Shown here: positions 34,324-44,733 of the stretch, piece after piece
Numbering within the stretch: position 1 is the stretch's first letter
Layout of the letters: each line of letters starts with the position of its first letter
The notes under the pieces: generated by a model
Databases searched by the model: none
What the model was told of the DNA's origin: nothing
What the model saw: the letters and a program-made list of their open reading frames with translations, nothing else
Program-made: the position numbers and the translations under genes
Source of the DNA: Rhizobium skierniewicense
GTDB lineage: Bacteria > Pseudomonadota > Alphaproteobacteria > Rhizobiales > Rhizobiaceae
NCBI RefSeq assembly: GCF_014196515.1
Contig: NZ_JACIDV010000001.1
Coordinates: 550,441-614,440 of the forward strand
Direction: 5' to 3'
DNA: 64,000 nucleotides

Positions 34324-35643
34324 GTGGAACAAGTTTATGATGTCGTGGTTGTGGGTGGTGGTTTCACCGGACTTACAGCCGCTTATGTTCTCGCTAAGCG
34401 GGGCTTGAAAGTTCGTGTTATTGAGGGAGATACCGATGTAGGCGGTCTTGCCGGAACGTTCGAGTTCAGCGATGGCGTAAAACTCGAGAAGTTTTACCAT
34501 CATTGGTTTAACAACGACGTTTACGTTCCTGAACTGGTCAAGGAACTTGGGATGGAGGGGGACATCGTGACCCTCCCCTCCAAAACTGGCATGTATTTTA
34601 ATGGCCGTATGTGGAAGCTATCGACGCCGATGGATCTGATGCGGTTCACGGCCCTGTCGTTCGTTGATCGTATCCGTCTTGGGCTACTCGTATTCCAAGT
34701 CCGCAGGGTTAAGGACTGGAAGCAGATCGAGCATCTGAGCATACGAGAATGGCTGGAATCCTTGGCGGGCAAGCGCGTCTACAAGGTGGTCTGGGAGCCG
34801 TTGATCGAGTCCAAGTTTTCTGTGTACGCAGAAGCTGTGAATGCCGTTTGGATGTGGAAGAAGCTTGTTCTTCGCGGCAGTACGCGAAACGACAAGGGTG
34901 GCGAGGAACTTGCCTACTTTAAAGGAGGATTCGGACGATTGGCCGACGCCATGGTGTCCGCAATTAGACAGGCTGGCGGTGAGGTTACCGTTGGCGAAAA
35001 AGTACTCAGTGTTAAAGCTGATGGCAAAAACCTCTCTGGAATTCAAACACAGAGCGGGGAGGTTCAGGGCAAGCAGTTTCTGTTCACTCCGGCGCTGCCA
35101 ATTATCGCAGACATCTTCAAGGGATCGACCACTGAGGAATGGCGCCAACGATTGCTACGGGTGCGCTATCTGGGCAATATGTGCTTGGTACTGAGGCTCA
35201 AGCGAAGCCTGTCTGATACTTACTGGCTCAATGTTAACGATCCTGGCTTCCCATTCGTAGGTGTCATAGAACACACGAATTTTGACGTTCCAGAAAACTA
35301 TAAAGGATCGCATATCGCGTTTCTTTCACGATATCTTGCGGTTGAAGATCCGGTATGGTCGTTTACCGACGAGGAGTATGTCGATTTTGCGTTGGGGCAC
35401 CTAAAAAGGATGTTCCCTGAAATGGAGCCTTCTTGGGTTATCGAGCATCGGGTTTGGCGTTCCGAATACGCTCAGCCTGTGACGGAGCGCAATTATTCTA
35501 GCTATGTTCCAGGCAGAGACACGCCATTTGAAAATGCTTTTATTTCAACGATGGCGCAGATTTATCCTGAAGACAGAGGAACGAACTATGCCATCCGAGA
35601 AGGCCGAGACATCGCGCGGCATATCGCAGATTTGCTGGCTTAG
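34324..35643 (+). CDS. FAD-dependent amine-oxidase-fold oxidoreductase
   Basis: Flavoprotein, 439 aa, with the FAD-binding VVVVGGGFTGLTAAYVLAKR, then the extended FAD motif GDTDVGGLAGTFEF, both at the N terminus, and a C-terminal NYAIREGRDIARHIADLL that closes the flavin site. It resembles the protoporphyrinogen-oxidase/UDP-galactopyranose-mutase superfold found in sugar loci, but no exact substrate is recognised. GTG 34324 is chosen (GGAAGGG 6 nt upstream); TTG 34285 would add 13 residues. Its place between GtrA and a large membrane transferase suggests it oxidises or isomerises a sugar, perhaps lipid-linked. That is inference. Confidence 0.8.
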   Translation: MEQVYDVVVVGGGFTGLTAAYVLAKRGLKVRVIEGDTDVGGLAGTFEFSDGVKLEKFYHHWFNNDVYVPELVKELGMEGDIVTLPSKTGMYFNGRMWKLSTPMDLMRFTALSFVDRIRLGLLVFQVRRVKDWKQIEHLSIREWLESLAGKRVYKVVWEPLIESKFSVYAEAVNAVWMWKKLVLRGSTRNDKGGEELAYFKGGFGRLADAMVSAIRQAGGEVTVGEKVLSVKADGKNLSGIQTQSGEVQGKQFLFTPALPIIADIFKGSTTEEWRQRLLRVRYLGNMCLVLRLKRSLSDTYWLNVNDPGFPFVGVIEHTNFDVPENYKGSHIAFLSRYLAVEDPVWSFTDEEYVDFALGHLKRMFPEMEPSWVIEHRVWRSEYAQPVTERNYSSYVPGRDTPFENAFISTMAQIYPEDRGTNYAIREGRDIARHIADLLA

Positions 35644-35649
35644 GCAGTG

Positions 35650-37953
35650 ATGGTAAACGGGTTGCCATCGATTCCTGCAGTTTTCATTCTTGCTGGTTCC
35701 ATCACTGTCGCCCTGGTTTTTGGGGCGACAATCGTTGGACGATACTTAAGTGGCTTACTTCCAGTACGATTGCGTCCTCTAGCAAAGTTCTATCTCGCAC
35801 CTGCTTTGGGGCTCGCTCTTTTTACGGTAGGGGCAAGCATCGTAGGACGTTGGCTGCCTCTCGGAAACTGGATCATCGCCGCAGTTTTATCTCTCGGGCC
35901 GATTTGTTGGGCTATTCTGCGTGAGCCCTTCAAGGGTCGGATGCTCTTACACGCAGTCTCCAACAGCCTTTTTTCGCTAGCCGCCGGTATCAGCATGCTA
36001 GCTCCGCTTCTTGTCTTTGGAGCGTTCAACGCACACAATGACGCTTTTACTTATCTCGCCCACAGTGGCTGGCTACAGAATCATGCGTTTTCTAACACGA
36101 TCGAACCCGGTTTGATCACTCCGGTAACGACGCAAATCGCAATGTATCAACATTTCGGTTTTCGCATGGGCAGCTCGTTTTTTATTGCTCTTGTTCAGTC
36201 GATATTCGGTCTTCGGTGGGCTTATGCTGCTTATCCTGCCGTCATCATCTCGGCAATATTTTCCACATGTCTTTCACTCGGGTTTCCAATCAGTGCGTAT
36301 TTGAGGCGTTTTTCCCGTAGAACCCGCTTACTTGTGCTGTGTTTTCCCGCATTCGGCTTCGGTGGATTGGTGTTTGCTGCCAACTTCGGCTTTTTGCCAC
36401 AGACACTTGGGCTAACATTTGCCTGCAGTCTGCTGTTTCTGTCAGGGTCTGTTTTCAAATGGTTTGGTGCGCTCGAAACAGACGATATGCGGGCGGTGCT
36501 TAAGCCCGCCATTCTATCCGCGCTCCTCCTCAGTGCATTCGTTTTTGCTTATTCCGAATTCGTTCCGTTTGTTGGATTGGCGATTTTGATCGTCGCCATC
36601 GCAACCATGATCCAGTCAAAAAACAAGCTGGCAATAATCGCTTATGGCGTATTCGTTCTAGTTTTCGCGACGCTTTTCCTAAATTTGGAAATCGTCAGGG
36701 CGTTCACAGCATTAAAACTTCAGTCCGGCGCTGTCGTAGGAACACCGGTCAATTGGACTCTCATCGGGTTCATAGCGCATGCGTTAGGCACACATGGTGG
36801 AGCGTGGGATACCTTTCAGTGGGCGTTGCCTAGCGGCGATTGGGTTTCTTACGGCGCAGGCGTCTTTACAGTCCTCCTCCTAACTGCACTACTAGCACAC
36901 GGTTGTAGAGGACTTTCGCGGTCAGCAAAGACGCCACATCTGCTGCCTATCACTACAATGCTGGTCATTCTTTCCCTAGGTCTTTTGTATTTTCGTTACT
37001 TGGTACCATCGCCATTTTCAGTCGGCGTTGGCCAGAGTTGGAGCCAGTTCAAGCTGGCAGACTGGGCGCACCCATTTGTTTCCGTCTTCGTTTTGCTAGC
37101 GTTTTTCTTCTTGCTCTCCAAGATGGGAAAATGGGCTGCAAAAACGGTTACGGCATTTTTTGCCTTAGGTTTTGTTGCGGCCGGCGTTTTGGCGGTTGAG
37201 CGGGTCAAACCGGTCGTGAAGAGTTATGGAGACGTTCACGATCTCGCAAGGTTCTATACGGATTTTAGGGACGCCGTGCTGACCTCTTGCCCTCCTCTGG
37301 CTCCTCTTTACCTTGCTTTAGGTGACAGTGATCAGAAAATCAGACAAATCGCCACGCTCTACCTTCCAGACCGTCAAGTTCTCGCCGACTGGAAGGGAGA
37401 TGACTATGTTCAGGCTTGGTTGCCCGAAGCCGATAGGCGCGGAGAGCTTGTACCGGGGCAGTGTATCGTCGAACGGCAATCTTCTCAGCAAATCTCCGTT
37501 GGTGGCCGAAACGTGGGTGCATTTACAGTCGGTGCAGTACCCGATGTTGGGCGTATTCTAATTGGGGTAGTCCAAGGGGCGCATGACCAAGAGACAAACG
37601 GCAAAGACTGGTGGCGTTGGATCGAGCGTGAAGTGAGCTTTGAATTGCAGCCTAGATTGGTTGATGGACAAGCAATGCGCACGAGGGTTCGATTTGCATA
37701 TCAAACGCGTGGGCCACAGACCATCACTTTGGCACTGCAATCGGATGGCGGAAACGAAGGTGATTCAGTCAGCACCTTTGCGGTCAAAAGCACGGGCGAA
37801 GGTTCGGAAGTGTTCGATCATGTTTTTGATGTTCCCCCTGCAGATATCCGGAGGCTACACATGACCACAAATGGCGTCGCATTCCCTCTGCAGGAACCAG
37901 ATACACGATCTGCCGCATGGAGAATCGAAAACCTTCACATCGAACCCAGTTAG
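35650..37953 (+). CDS. Large polytopic membrane protein, probable GT-C-type transferase
   Basis: Unrecognised protein of 767 aa. The first ~520 residues contain about 12 hydrophobic helices, with a periplasmic loop rich in charged residues after the first few helices (NAHNDAFTYLAHSGWL near 127; the conserved-looking Asp would suit a GT-C catalytic site). The remaining ~240 residues are soluble and beta-rich. Genomic order GtrB, GtrA, then a large membrane protein is that of serotype-conversion systems, where the third protein transfers the flipped sugar to LPS. I infer this role; no family motif proves it. Codon choice is more AT-rich than in the catabolic region. ATG 35650 follows the previous stop by 6 nt. 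Confidence 0.7.
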   Translation: MVNGLPSIPAVFILAGSITVALVFGATIVGRYLSGLLPVRLRPLAKFYLAPALGLALFTVGASIVGRWLPLGNWIIAAVLSLGPICWAILREPFKGRMLLHAVSNSLFSLAAGISMLAPLLVFGAFNAHNDAFTYLAHSGWLQNHAFSNTIEPGLITPVTTQIAMYQHFGFRMGSSFFIALVQSIFGLRWAYAAYPAVIISAIFSTCLSLGFPISAYLRRFSRRTRLLVLCFPAFGFGGLVFAANFGFLPQTLGLTFACSLLFLSGSVFKWFGALETDDMRAVLKPAILSALLLSAFVFAYSEFVPFVGLAILIVAIATMIQSKNKLAIIAYGVFVLVFATLFLNLEIVRAFTALKLQSGAVVGTPVNWTLIGFIAHALGTHGGAWDTFQWALPSGDWVSYGAGVFTVLLLTALLAHGCRGLSRSAKTPHLLPITTMLVILSLGLLYFRYLVPSPFSVGVGQSWSQFKLADWAHPFVSVFVLLAFFFLLSKMGKWAAKTVTAFFALGFVAAGVLAVERVKPVVKSYGDVHDLARFYTDFRDAVLTSCPPLAPLYLALGDSDQKIRQIATLYLPDRQVLADWKGDDYVQAWLPEADRRGELVPGQCIVERQSSQQISVGGRNVGAFTVGAVPDVGRILIGVVQGAHDQETNGKDWWRWIEREVSFELQPRLVDGQAMRTRVRFAYQTRGPQTITLALQSDGGNEGDSVSTFAVKSTGEGSEVFDHVFDVPPADIRRLHMTTNGVAFPLQEPDTRSAAWRIENLHIEPS

Positions 37954-38083
37954 TAGAGTGTTTTCTCAACTAACCTCAATCGTCCAAAAAAGGTCCTGCA
38001 CATTGCGCTTTTATATATGACGGATGTATGACAAAAGTGAATGTCGGGCCAGTCAAGATTGTATATAACGAGGGAAACTGAGA

Positions 38084-38311
38084 ATGAGAAATCTATTATT
38101 CATATCGTCAGGCGGACTATTTCTAATGTCGTCAAGTGGAAGTGCATTCGCTTACCTTGATCCAGGGACTGGGAGTATGGTTCTCCAAGCTATCTTAGGA
38201 GGCGCAGCGGTAGCTCTTGCTACATGTTCTCTCTATGTCGAGAAGATAAAGTCTTTCTTTAGTGCTCGAGGGCGCGACGGTAAACGGGATGGTGGCGGAA
38301 AAGATGTTTGA
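38084..38311 (+). CDS. Small YLDPGTGS membrane protein
   Basis: 75-aa protein with a cleavable-looking signal (ending ...SSGSAFA), then YLDPGTGSMVLQAILGGAA, one membrane helix and a basic, glycine-rich tail. Short proteins with this YLDPGTGS motif are often found beside sugar-chain methyltransferase genes; their function is unknown to me. It overlaps the next gene by 8 bp. Confidence 0.75.
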   Translation: MRNLLFISSGGLFLMSSSGSAFAYLDPGTGSMVLQAILGGAAVALATCSLYVEKIKSFFSARGRDGKRDGGGKDV

Positions 38312-39707
38312 CGCCTCATCCGTCGGAAATGCGACAAGAATTTCTGGTTCTTTTCGCGATCCAGCAGGTCACGTTTTGGAACGTGGTGACGACATTTTCC
38401 GTGAAATTTCTTCTTGGGGCGCTCCTGCTTACGAAGCAGCCAGAGACGCCGGTATTTTCCTCGAATTCTCAGAAAGAGGATGGCTGGTCCCTATCAGAGC
38501 AGAAACCGTTATGGCTGATAAAAAAGGCTATATTATAAAGGTCGACCGGATTCCGTGGATCAGTTATCCGTACGAGTGGTCTTTCGCTCTCCTGAAATGT
38601 GCAGCACTTTTTCATTTGGATTTTCATCTCAGTCTTCTGGACAAGGGGTTCACTCTGTCGGACGCGACGGCCTATAATGTCCAGTTTTTAGGTCCAAAAC
38701 CGATATTTATTGATCACCTGTCTTTGCGCCCGTACCGTGATGGAGAGTTTTGGGCAGGACACAGGCAGTTCTGTGAACAATTCCTCAATCCACTGCTTCT
38801 GCGCGCTTATGTTGGAAGGCCGCATAACGCTTGGTATCGAGGGGCCATGGAAGGGATTGCTGTGGCGGATATCGCAGCAGTGATCCCAACCCGTCGCAAA
38901 TTCACTTGGAATGTTTTTACCACTGTCGTGCTGCAGGATCGCTTCCAAGCGGGTACCAGTTCGGATGCCGCCAAGATCTCGGTAAAAGATCGCAGTCTGC
39001 CAAAGCGAGCTTTTGTCGCCATGCTACAGCAGCTTCGAAACTGGATTTCCTCGCTGGAACCGGGCGACAAGGTTAAAACTGTTTGGGCCGATTATTCGCT
39101 GACGAACACTTACAGTGATGCCGAAAGAGATGCAAAACATCGTTTTGTGGCAGACTATGTGGCCGATGTGAAACCAAGAACGGTCGTTGATCTCGGTTGC
39201 AACACTGGAGAATATTCAGAACGTGCTTTGGACGCAGGCGCACAGGCCGTAATCGGGTTTGACTACGATGTTCAGGCGCTTGATCGCGCCTATCAAAGAT
39301 CGATCGACAAAGGGCTGAACATTCTTCCTCTGTTTCTAGACGCCAGAAATCCTTCCTCGGGCCAAGGTTGGTTGGGCACGGAGAGAATGAGTTTTTCCGA
39401 TAGAATCAAGGCCGACGGACTTCTAGCGCTGGCATTTGAGCATCATCTGGCGATAGCCCACAATGTTCCATTGGATCAGCTTGTTCGCTGGCTGGTTTCG
39501 GTAGCGCCAACTGGCGTGATCGAATTTGTACCCAAGACAGATTCGACGGTCGAGAAGATGCTGGCTCTCCGGGAAGACATCTTCCACACATACGAGATAA
39601 CCGAGTTTGAGCGGCATCTAGGTGGAGTGGCGGAGATCGTCCGGTCACAGGTCGTCTCTCAATCCGGGCGAACGCTGTTCCAGTATAGGAATTCGAATGT
39701 TATTTAG
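38304..39707 (+). CDS. Class I SAM-dependent methyltransferase in the polysaccharide locus
   Basis: 467-aa protein. The N-terminal half (to ~290) is unlike common methyltransferases but includes DATAYNVQFLGPKPIFIDHL, recalling kinase-like folds; the C-terminal half has SAM motif I VVDLGCNTGEYSERAL near residue 307 and an acidic FDYD motif II. Overall it resembles NoeA-type methyltransferases of rhizobia, though the match is by memory of shape. It probably methylates a sugar of the chain, which may mark the chain end. ATG 38304 overlaps the stop of the small protein; in-frame ATG 38289 is possible. Confidence 0.75.
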   Translation: MFDASSVGNATRISGSFRDPAGHVLERGDDIFREISSWGAPAYEAARDAGIFLEFSERGWLVPIRAETVMADKKGYIIKVDRIPWISYPYEWSFALLKCAALFHLDFHLSLLDKGFTLSDATAYNVQFLGPKPIFIDHLSLRPYRDGEFWAGHRQFCEQFLNPLLLRAYVGRPHNAWYRGAMEGIAVADIAAVIPTRRKFTWNVFTTVVLQDRFQAGTSSDAAKISVKDRSLPKRAFVAMLQQLRNWISSLEPGDKVKTVWADYSLTNTYSDAERDAKHRFVADYVADVKPRTVVDLGCNTGEYSERALDAGAQAVIGFDYDVQALDRAYQRSIDKGLNILPLFLDARNPSSGQGWLGTERMSFSDRIKADGLLALAFEHHLAIAHNVPLDQLVRWLVSVAPTGVIEFVPKTDSTVEKMLALREDIFHTYEITEFERHLGGVAEIVRSQVVSQSGRTLFQYRNSNVI

Positions 39708-39853
39708 TGTGTTTTGTATACCGGTATCTATTTCTTTTACCTTGATACACCGTCGATATATTACGCGTGTGTCGTAATGAGTAGAATAATCGAGTTGGAA
39801 TTTCTAATCCGAATTCTACTTTCGCACTTTTCTTAGTTAACTCGGGATATCAT

Positions 39854-41902
39854 ATGTTCGCTTACGCCCCTGCCTTTATAATCGGGCTCCAGATTTTTGT
39901 TTTGGGGCCGTTAGTATTGGTCATCGCAAATAAAGAGCGTTCTCCGATTAGCGTGGCAGATGTTTTTCGAGAGCCTCTTGCGATATCCCTGTTTTTTTCT
40001 CTCACGCTTGGATTTTTGATTTTCAAATTCCAAAAAAAATGGAATGGTAGAATTGCATCGCTTTTCTGGGCGTTTGCTTTGTATCTTTTAATCCAGTTCT
40101 TTATAATTATTCCAGACCTTGGAGTGCTTGATGGGCGAGTGATAGATTTCGCCGATCACCGCCTGCTGATGATCTTGGAACTTTCTATTTTAATTACGGT
40201 CCTTGTAATAGCTATCATTTTTCCGCGTCAGTCCGTGACCTACTTGTCACGATTAGTCATATTTGCCTTTGTTCTCGTTTCTATCCAGACAACGCTCTCG
40301 TTGCCTCGCAGCAGTCAAGTCGATCCTAGTTTGACAGGCTCCCGTTCCTCGGACTTTTTTCGAGACGCCGAGGTATACGATGTCCTACAAGTCGGAAAGG
40401 AAAATGCAATTGTCATTTTAGTCGATACTCTTCAAGGCGACGCTTTCGAAAAGGCGATTTATGCTAACCCAGATTTGGCAAGTCGGCTTTCGGGATTTAC
40501 ATTCTATAACAATACAACGGGACATTTTCCTTTCACAGCTTTGAGTGTGCCAGCCATACTCAGCGGTACTGCTTACGCTGGTAAGGGGCAGAGTTTACCT
40601 GATTATAGAAAAGACGCCGGTTTCAGAAGATTGGAATCTGTGTTCGAAGGTGCAGGATTGCGCTGGGGGCGTATTCCGCTTGGTGGAAGAGCATCCTTTT
40701 TGGACGATCGTTCCTCAAAGTGTCGAGCGTTCGCTACACTTTACGACGCTTATCTCTTTCGCCAGCTACCTCTGTTAATAAAACCGATGTTTTATTCCAA
40801 CGGGGAGATGCAATTAGAAAAGCGATGCGGGGCATCCGTGGTCCCGAATAATCCGTCAGGTCTTGATCTTGCTGTCTTAGAAAAATTGTCTGAGGAGACA
40901 GTAATTGGAGGTGCTGGATCTAAAATGGTCTTCATACACTTGTGGGGCATGCATCCACCTGCGAACCTTTCTAGCGGCTGTGAGGTTTCTGCCCCCAATC
41001 CATCGATGGAAAAGTATCTCGAACAGGCGCCGTGTATAATTGGTCGAGTCGCCAACTATATTGATCGCCTTCGTTCGATTGGTGCTTTTGAAAAATCCTC
41101 CATCTTTATTGTCGCGGATCATGGAACCAGATATGGGTTTTTTAACAAAACCGAACCGAGCTCAATCCCTGAATTTATCCGTTCGTCTGCAAATCCGACC
41201 CTACTATATCACTCTCCTGGCCAATCAGAACCATTGAGTATCAGTAATTCTCCAATAGAGATAACCGACATCTATCCCACCATAACTCACAACTTCGGAT
41301 TGGAAGACGGCTCTAGAGCGAAGGTAATAACTGCCGCCGGTGAAAATGAAGAAAGGGAACGCACATTTTTGTTCTATAAGGGCATCACCGACACAAATGG
41401 CGAATTTCTTCCGCAGTATGAACGGTTTTCGATCACTGGAGACGTGAAGAGCGTAGATAGTTGGAAGAGCTTGGGGGTGGAAACCGAAGTCCCAGAAAAA
41501 TTGGAATCAATTAAATTTGGCACTAATGGGGCTAGTAAACTTCTCAATTACGGCTGGTCAGAGGAAGCACAAGGGGTACCGGTTTCCTGGGTAGTCGCCA
41601 GCCCTGCGACAATCACGGGGACACTACCTTGCGATTGCAACATTAGAGTCTCCATGAGGATTATGAATCCTCATGACAATCAGAGCATTGTGTTCAAGAT
41701 AAATAACCAAATTATTGCAGTGCTAAATGAGTCCTCTCCAACCGGATGGGTTGAACGTGATTTCAGATTCGACGCTAGCGATTTCGGGCCGGGGTCTATC
41801 AACCTTGTCATTGAAGCGGCAATAATAAAGCCCATATCTACAGCAGACGTTCGGAACATAGGCATCGCATTTGACTGGATTAAACTAGAAAAAGAAAAAT
41901 AA
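39854..41902 (+). CDS. Sulfatase-like (alkaline-phosphatase superfamily) membrane protein
   Basis: 682-aa protein with about five N-terminal helices (1-150), then a periplasmic sulfatase-fold domain (VILVDTLQGD near 193, THR-equivalent region GHFPFTALSVPAILSG near 224, and VADHGTRYGF near 418), and a C-terminal beta-rich domain (about 550-680). It is like membrane phosphoglycerol or phosphoethanolamine transferases, which decorate glycans. The residue that would be the catalytic Thr lies in the TALSVP segment. It has clearly lower GC than the catabolic region and stands after a 146-bp gap, so it may have been gained separately. Confidence 0.72.
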   Translation: MFAYAPAFIIGLQIFVLGPLVLVIANKERSPISVADVFREPLAISLFFSLTLGFLIFKFQKKWNGRIASLFWAFALYLLIQFFIIIPDLGVLDGRVIDFADHRLLMILELSILITVLVIAIIFPRQSVTYLSRLVIFAFVLVSIQTTLSLPRSSQVDPSLTGSRSSDFFRDAEVYDVLQVGKENAIVILVDTLQGDAFEKAIYANPDLASRLSGFTFYNNTTGHFPFTALSVPAILSGTAYAGKGQSLPDYRKDAGFRRLESVFEGAGLRWGRIPLGGRASFLDDRSSKCRAFATLYDAYLFRQLPLLIKPMFYSNGEMQLEKRCGASVVPNNPSGLDLAVLEKLSEETVIGGAGSKMVFIHLWGMHPPANLSSGCEVSAPNPSMEKYLEQAPCIIGRVANYIDRLRSIGAFEKSSIFIVADHGTRYGFFNKTEPSSIPEFIRSSANPTLLYHSPGQSEPLSISNSPIEITDIYPTITHNFGLEDGSRAKVITAAGENEERERTFLFYKGITDTNGEFLPQYERFSITGDVKSVDSWKSLGVETEVPEKLESIKFGTNGASKLLNYGWSEEAQGVPVSWVVASPATITGTLPCDCNIRVSMRIMNPHDNQSIVFKINNQIIAVLNESSPTGWVERDFRFDASDFGPGSINLVIEAAIIKPISTADVRNIGIAFDWIKLEKEK

Positions 41903-41951
41903 GATTCACGCCGCAAAGCATCAGTCTCTGCTTGTGAAAAAATATGCCAGT

Positions 41952-42710
41952 TTATAGACTCAACGACTTCCACCATACTGCATAGGGCTGTGCGATCCAC
42001 CATTTGAGCGGGACGCTGCCATAGTGACGCCGAACGAGATCGATCGCTTCTTGGTAATGAAGTCGTCGGTTGTTTCGGGTCTTTGTCGCTTCGTGAACGC
42101 GGTTGACTGCGACGAAATCATCGATATAGCGCGGAGAGCCTACCGTCTTGTAGAGGCGCCACCAGAGGTCGTAATCCATGGTCATGTGGAGTGTAGGATC
42201 CACGCCACCGATGCGTTCCCATGCGGCACGGCGTATCAGCGTCGCTGGCTGGGAAATGATGCAGCGCAAGGCGAGTCTGTGTTCCGAAAAAGGCTCAACC
42301 CAAACGGGTCGGCGGACGCCTGTATTTTCGTGGTGGTTCCAGCAGCGGCCATAGACCATGGGCGCGTCCGGGTGGGTTTCGGCGGTTTTAATCAGACGCG
42401 CCAAGGCGCCAGGCAGAAACCAATCGTCACTGTTCAGCCAGCAGACATATTCTGCTCGACCCTTGGCGACACCCTCGTTAATCGCTGCTGCCTGGCCGTC
42501 GTCCTTTCGGCTCCGATATCCCGCGAGGCGATCCCGCCACCGGTCGATTACATTGAGCGAATTGTCGCTTGAGCCGCCGTCCAGAACAAAGACCTCGAGC
42601 GGGATGTCCTGCTCGAAAACGGATGTAAGAGCCTGATCCAGGAAGCGTCCCTGGTTGAAGGATGGGACGACTACGGTAACAAGCGGATCTGCCAGATTAG
42701 CCTCCGGCAT
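41952..42710 (-). CDS. Glycosyltransferase family 2
   Basis: Cytoplasmic GT2, 252 aa. N-terminal [32 protein letters not shown], the sugar-nucleotide motif [13 protein letters not shown] near residue 86 and the acceptor region [12 protein letters not shown] are all present. I take ATG 42710, which overlaps the fcl stop by 14 bp; ATG 42731 is further inside fcl. It is the last gene of the leftward arm and converges with the sulfatase-like gene 49 bp away. Confidence 0.92.
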   Translation of the reverse strand: MPEANLADPLVTVVVPSFNQGRFLDQALTSVFEQDIPLEVFVLDGGSSDNSLNVIDRWRDRLAGYRSRKDDGQAAAINEGVAKGRAEYVCWLNSDDWFLPGALARLIKTAETHPDAPMVYGRCWNHHENTGVRRPVWVEPFSEHRLALRCIISQPATLIRRAAWERIGGVDPTLHMTMDYDLWWRLYKTVGSPRYIDDFVAVNRVHEATKTRNNRRLHYQEAIDLVRRHYGSVPLKWWIAQPYAVWWKSLSL

Positions 42711-43635
42711 GTTTTGACAGGAAATCGGCATAGGCTAGAGCGATACCTTCGCGCAGGCCGATCTTGGCCTTCCAGCCCAGTTGCTGCAAGCGGCCCACAT
42801 CAAGAAGCTTGCGTGGCGTGCCATCAGGTTTGGAGGCGTCGAAAACGATTTCTCCTCCGAAGCCGACGACGTCCATGACCGTTTCAGCAAGCTCGCGAAT
42901 GGTGACGTCCGTTCCTGTCCCGACGTTGAAAAGCCCTTCTGTGATTGCGTCCTGCTCCATCAGGAACAGACAGGCGTTCGCCATGTCATCCACATAAAGA
43001 AACTCGCGCATCGGTCGGCCGGAGCCCCACACCGTATATGTGCTGTCGCCTCGGAGCTTTGCCTCATGAGCCTTGCGGATGAGTGCCGGGAGAACGTGGC
43101 TATTGGCAAGGTCATAGTTGTCGTTTGGACCATAAAGGTTCGTCGGCATTGCCGAGACATACTGCGTTTCATACTGGCGGTTAAAGCTCTCACAAAGTTT
43201 CACACCGGCAATCTTCGCGATCGCATAGGGCTCGTTGGTCTGCTCCAGGGGGCCTGTCAACAGATAGTCTTCGCGGATCGGCTGTGGGCAGTCGCGGGGG
43301 TAGATACAACTGGAGCCGAGAAATAACATGCGCTTGACACCAGCCTGCCAAGCACCATGCACGACATTGGATTCGATCATCAGGTTCTGGTAGATGAAAT
43401 CCGCGCGAAACGTGTTGTTGGCATGGATGCCACCTACTTTCGCGGCTGCCATGAAAATGTAGTCCGGCTTCTCGTGACGCAGGAACTCGTTGACCTGATG
43501 TTGCTGAGTCAAATCGAGTTCGCTGCTAGTACGAGTTACCAGATTGTCATAACCGACAGCGAGGAGCTGCCGGACAATGGCCGAACCTACCATCCCACGA
43601 TGACCGGCAATGTAGATCTTGGCATCCTTGCGCAT
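42697..43635 (-). CDS. fcl: GDP-L-fucose synthase
   Basis: SDR epimerase/reductase, 312 aa, converting GDP-4-keto-6-deoxy-D-mannose to GDP-L-fucose. Motifs: [43 protein letters not shown] and YAIAKIAG (Tyr-x3-Lys). It directly follows gmd on the same strand, 3 bp apart, giving a complete fucose route. Confidence 0.96.
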   Translation of the reverse strand: MRKDAKIYIAGHRGMVGSAIVRQLLAVGYDNLVTRTSSELDLTQQHQVNEFLRHEKPDYIFMAAAKVGGIHANNTFRADFIYQNLMIESNVVHGAWQAGVKRMLFLGSSCIYPRDCPQPIREDYLLTGPLEQTNEPYAIAKIAGVKLCESFNRQYETQYVSAMPTNLYGPNDNYDLANSHVLPALIRKAHEAKLRGDSTYTVWGSGRPMREFLYVDDMANACLFLMEQDAITEGLFNVGTGTDVTIRELAETVMDVVGFGGEIVFDASKPDGTPRKLLDVGRLQQLGWKAKIGLREGIALAYADFLSKHAGG

Positions 43636-43638
43636 GGC

Positions 43639-44721
43639 TTACTCGTTGTAGTTGAATGTGTTGTAGCCGTGCTTTTTGACGACTTCATCCCGTTGGGCCG
43701 ACTTCAGGTCTTCACGCATCATTTCAGATACGAGTTCATTGAAGGTGATCTTGGGAGTCCAGCCAAGCTTCTCGCGCGCCTTGCTGGCGTCGCCCAAAAG
43801 GGTCTCGACTTCGGCCGGGCGGAAATAGCGCGGGTCTACCGAGACGATGCAGCGGCCTTTTTCGTCGTACCCCTTCTCGTCTACGCCGGTACCGCGCCAG
43901 TCGATCTTCATATCGATTTCGCCAGCCGCAGTGTTGACGAAGTCACGCACGCTGTATTGCACGCCGGTCGCAATGACGAAATCTTCCGGCACGTCCTGTT
44001 GCAGCATCATCCACTGCATCTCGACATAATCCTTGGCGTGACCCCAGTCACGAAGGGAATCCATATTACCGAGGTAGAGGCAATCCTGCAGACCTAGCTT
44101 GATACGCGCCAGAGCCCGCGTAATCTTGCGCGTCACGAATGTTTCGCCGCGCACCGGGCTCTCGTGATTGAAAAGAATACCGTTGCAGGCATAAATGCCA
44201 TACGCTTCGCGGTAGTTGACGGTGATCCAGTAGGCGTAGAGCTTAGCTACAGCATAGGGCGAACGTGGATAAAAAGGTGTCGTCTCGCGCTGCGGAGTCT
44301 CTTGGACGAGGCCGTAAAGCTCCGAGGTGCTCGCCTGGTAGAACTTTGACTTCTTCTCCAGCCCGAGGATACGGATTGCCTCAAGAATGCGAAGGGCGCC
44401 GATGCCGTCCGAGTTCGCCGTATATTCCGGCTCCTCAAATGACACGGCAACATGCGATTGGGCAGCCAGATTGTAGATTTCGTCCGGCTGAACTTGCTGA
44501 ATGATGCGGATCAGGCTGGAAGAATCCGTTAGATCTCCGTGGTGGAGAATAAATTTGCGCTCGCCATCATGTGGATCAACATAGAGGTGATCGATGCGGT
44601 CGGTATTGAACAACGATGTGCGGCGTTTGATACCATGGACCTCATATCCTTTGGCAAGCAGAAGCTCTGCCAAATATGAGCCATCCTGACCAGTCACACC
44701 GGTAATAAGAGCTTTTTTCAC
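43639..44721 (-). CDS. gmd: GDP-mannose 4,6-dehydratase
   Basis: 360-aa SDR enzyme converting GDP-D-mannose to GDP-4-keto-6-deoxy-D-mannose. It has [53 protein letters not shown] and [20 protein letters not shown], all typical. It lies 12 bp after a second Gmd-like gene. Confidence 0.97.
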   Translation of the reverse strand: MKKALITGVTGQDGSYLAELLLAKGYEVHGIKRRTSLFNTDRIDHLYVDPHDGERKFILHHGDLTDSSSLIRIIQQVQPDEIYNLAAQSHVAVSFEEPEYTANSDGIGALRILEAIRILGLEKKSKFYQASTSELYGLVQETPQRETTPFYPRSPYAVAKLYAYWITVNYREAYGIYACNGILFNHESPVRGETFVTRKITRALARIKLGLQDCLYLGNMDSLRDWGHAKDYVEMQWMMLQQDVPEDFVIATGVQYSVRDFVNTAAGEIDMKIDWRGTGVDEKGYDEKGRCIVSVDPRYFRPAEVETLLGDASKAREKLGWTPKITFNELVSEMMREDLKSAQRDEVVKKHGYNTFNYNE

Positions 44722-44733
44722 GTTTCCTCGCAG

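Noticed and set aside
43357..44097. 246-codon plus-strand frame opposite fcl and gmd
   Set aside because: Antisense to two textbook SDR genes; no family likeness.
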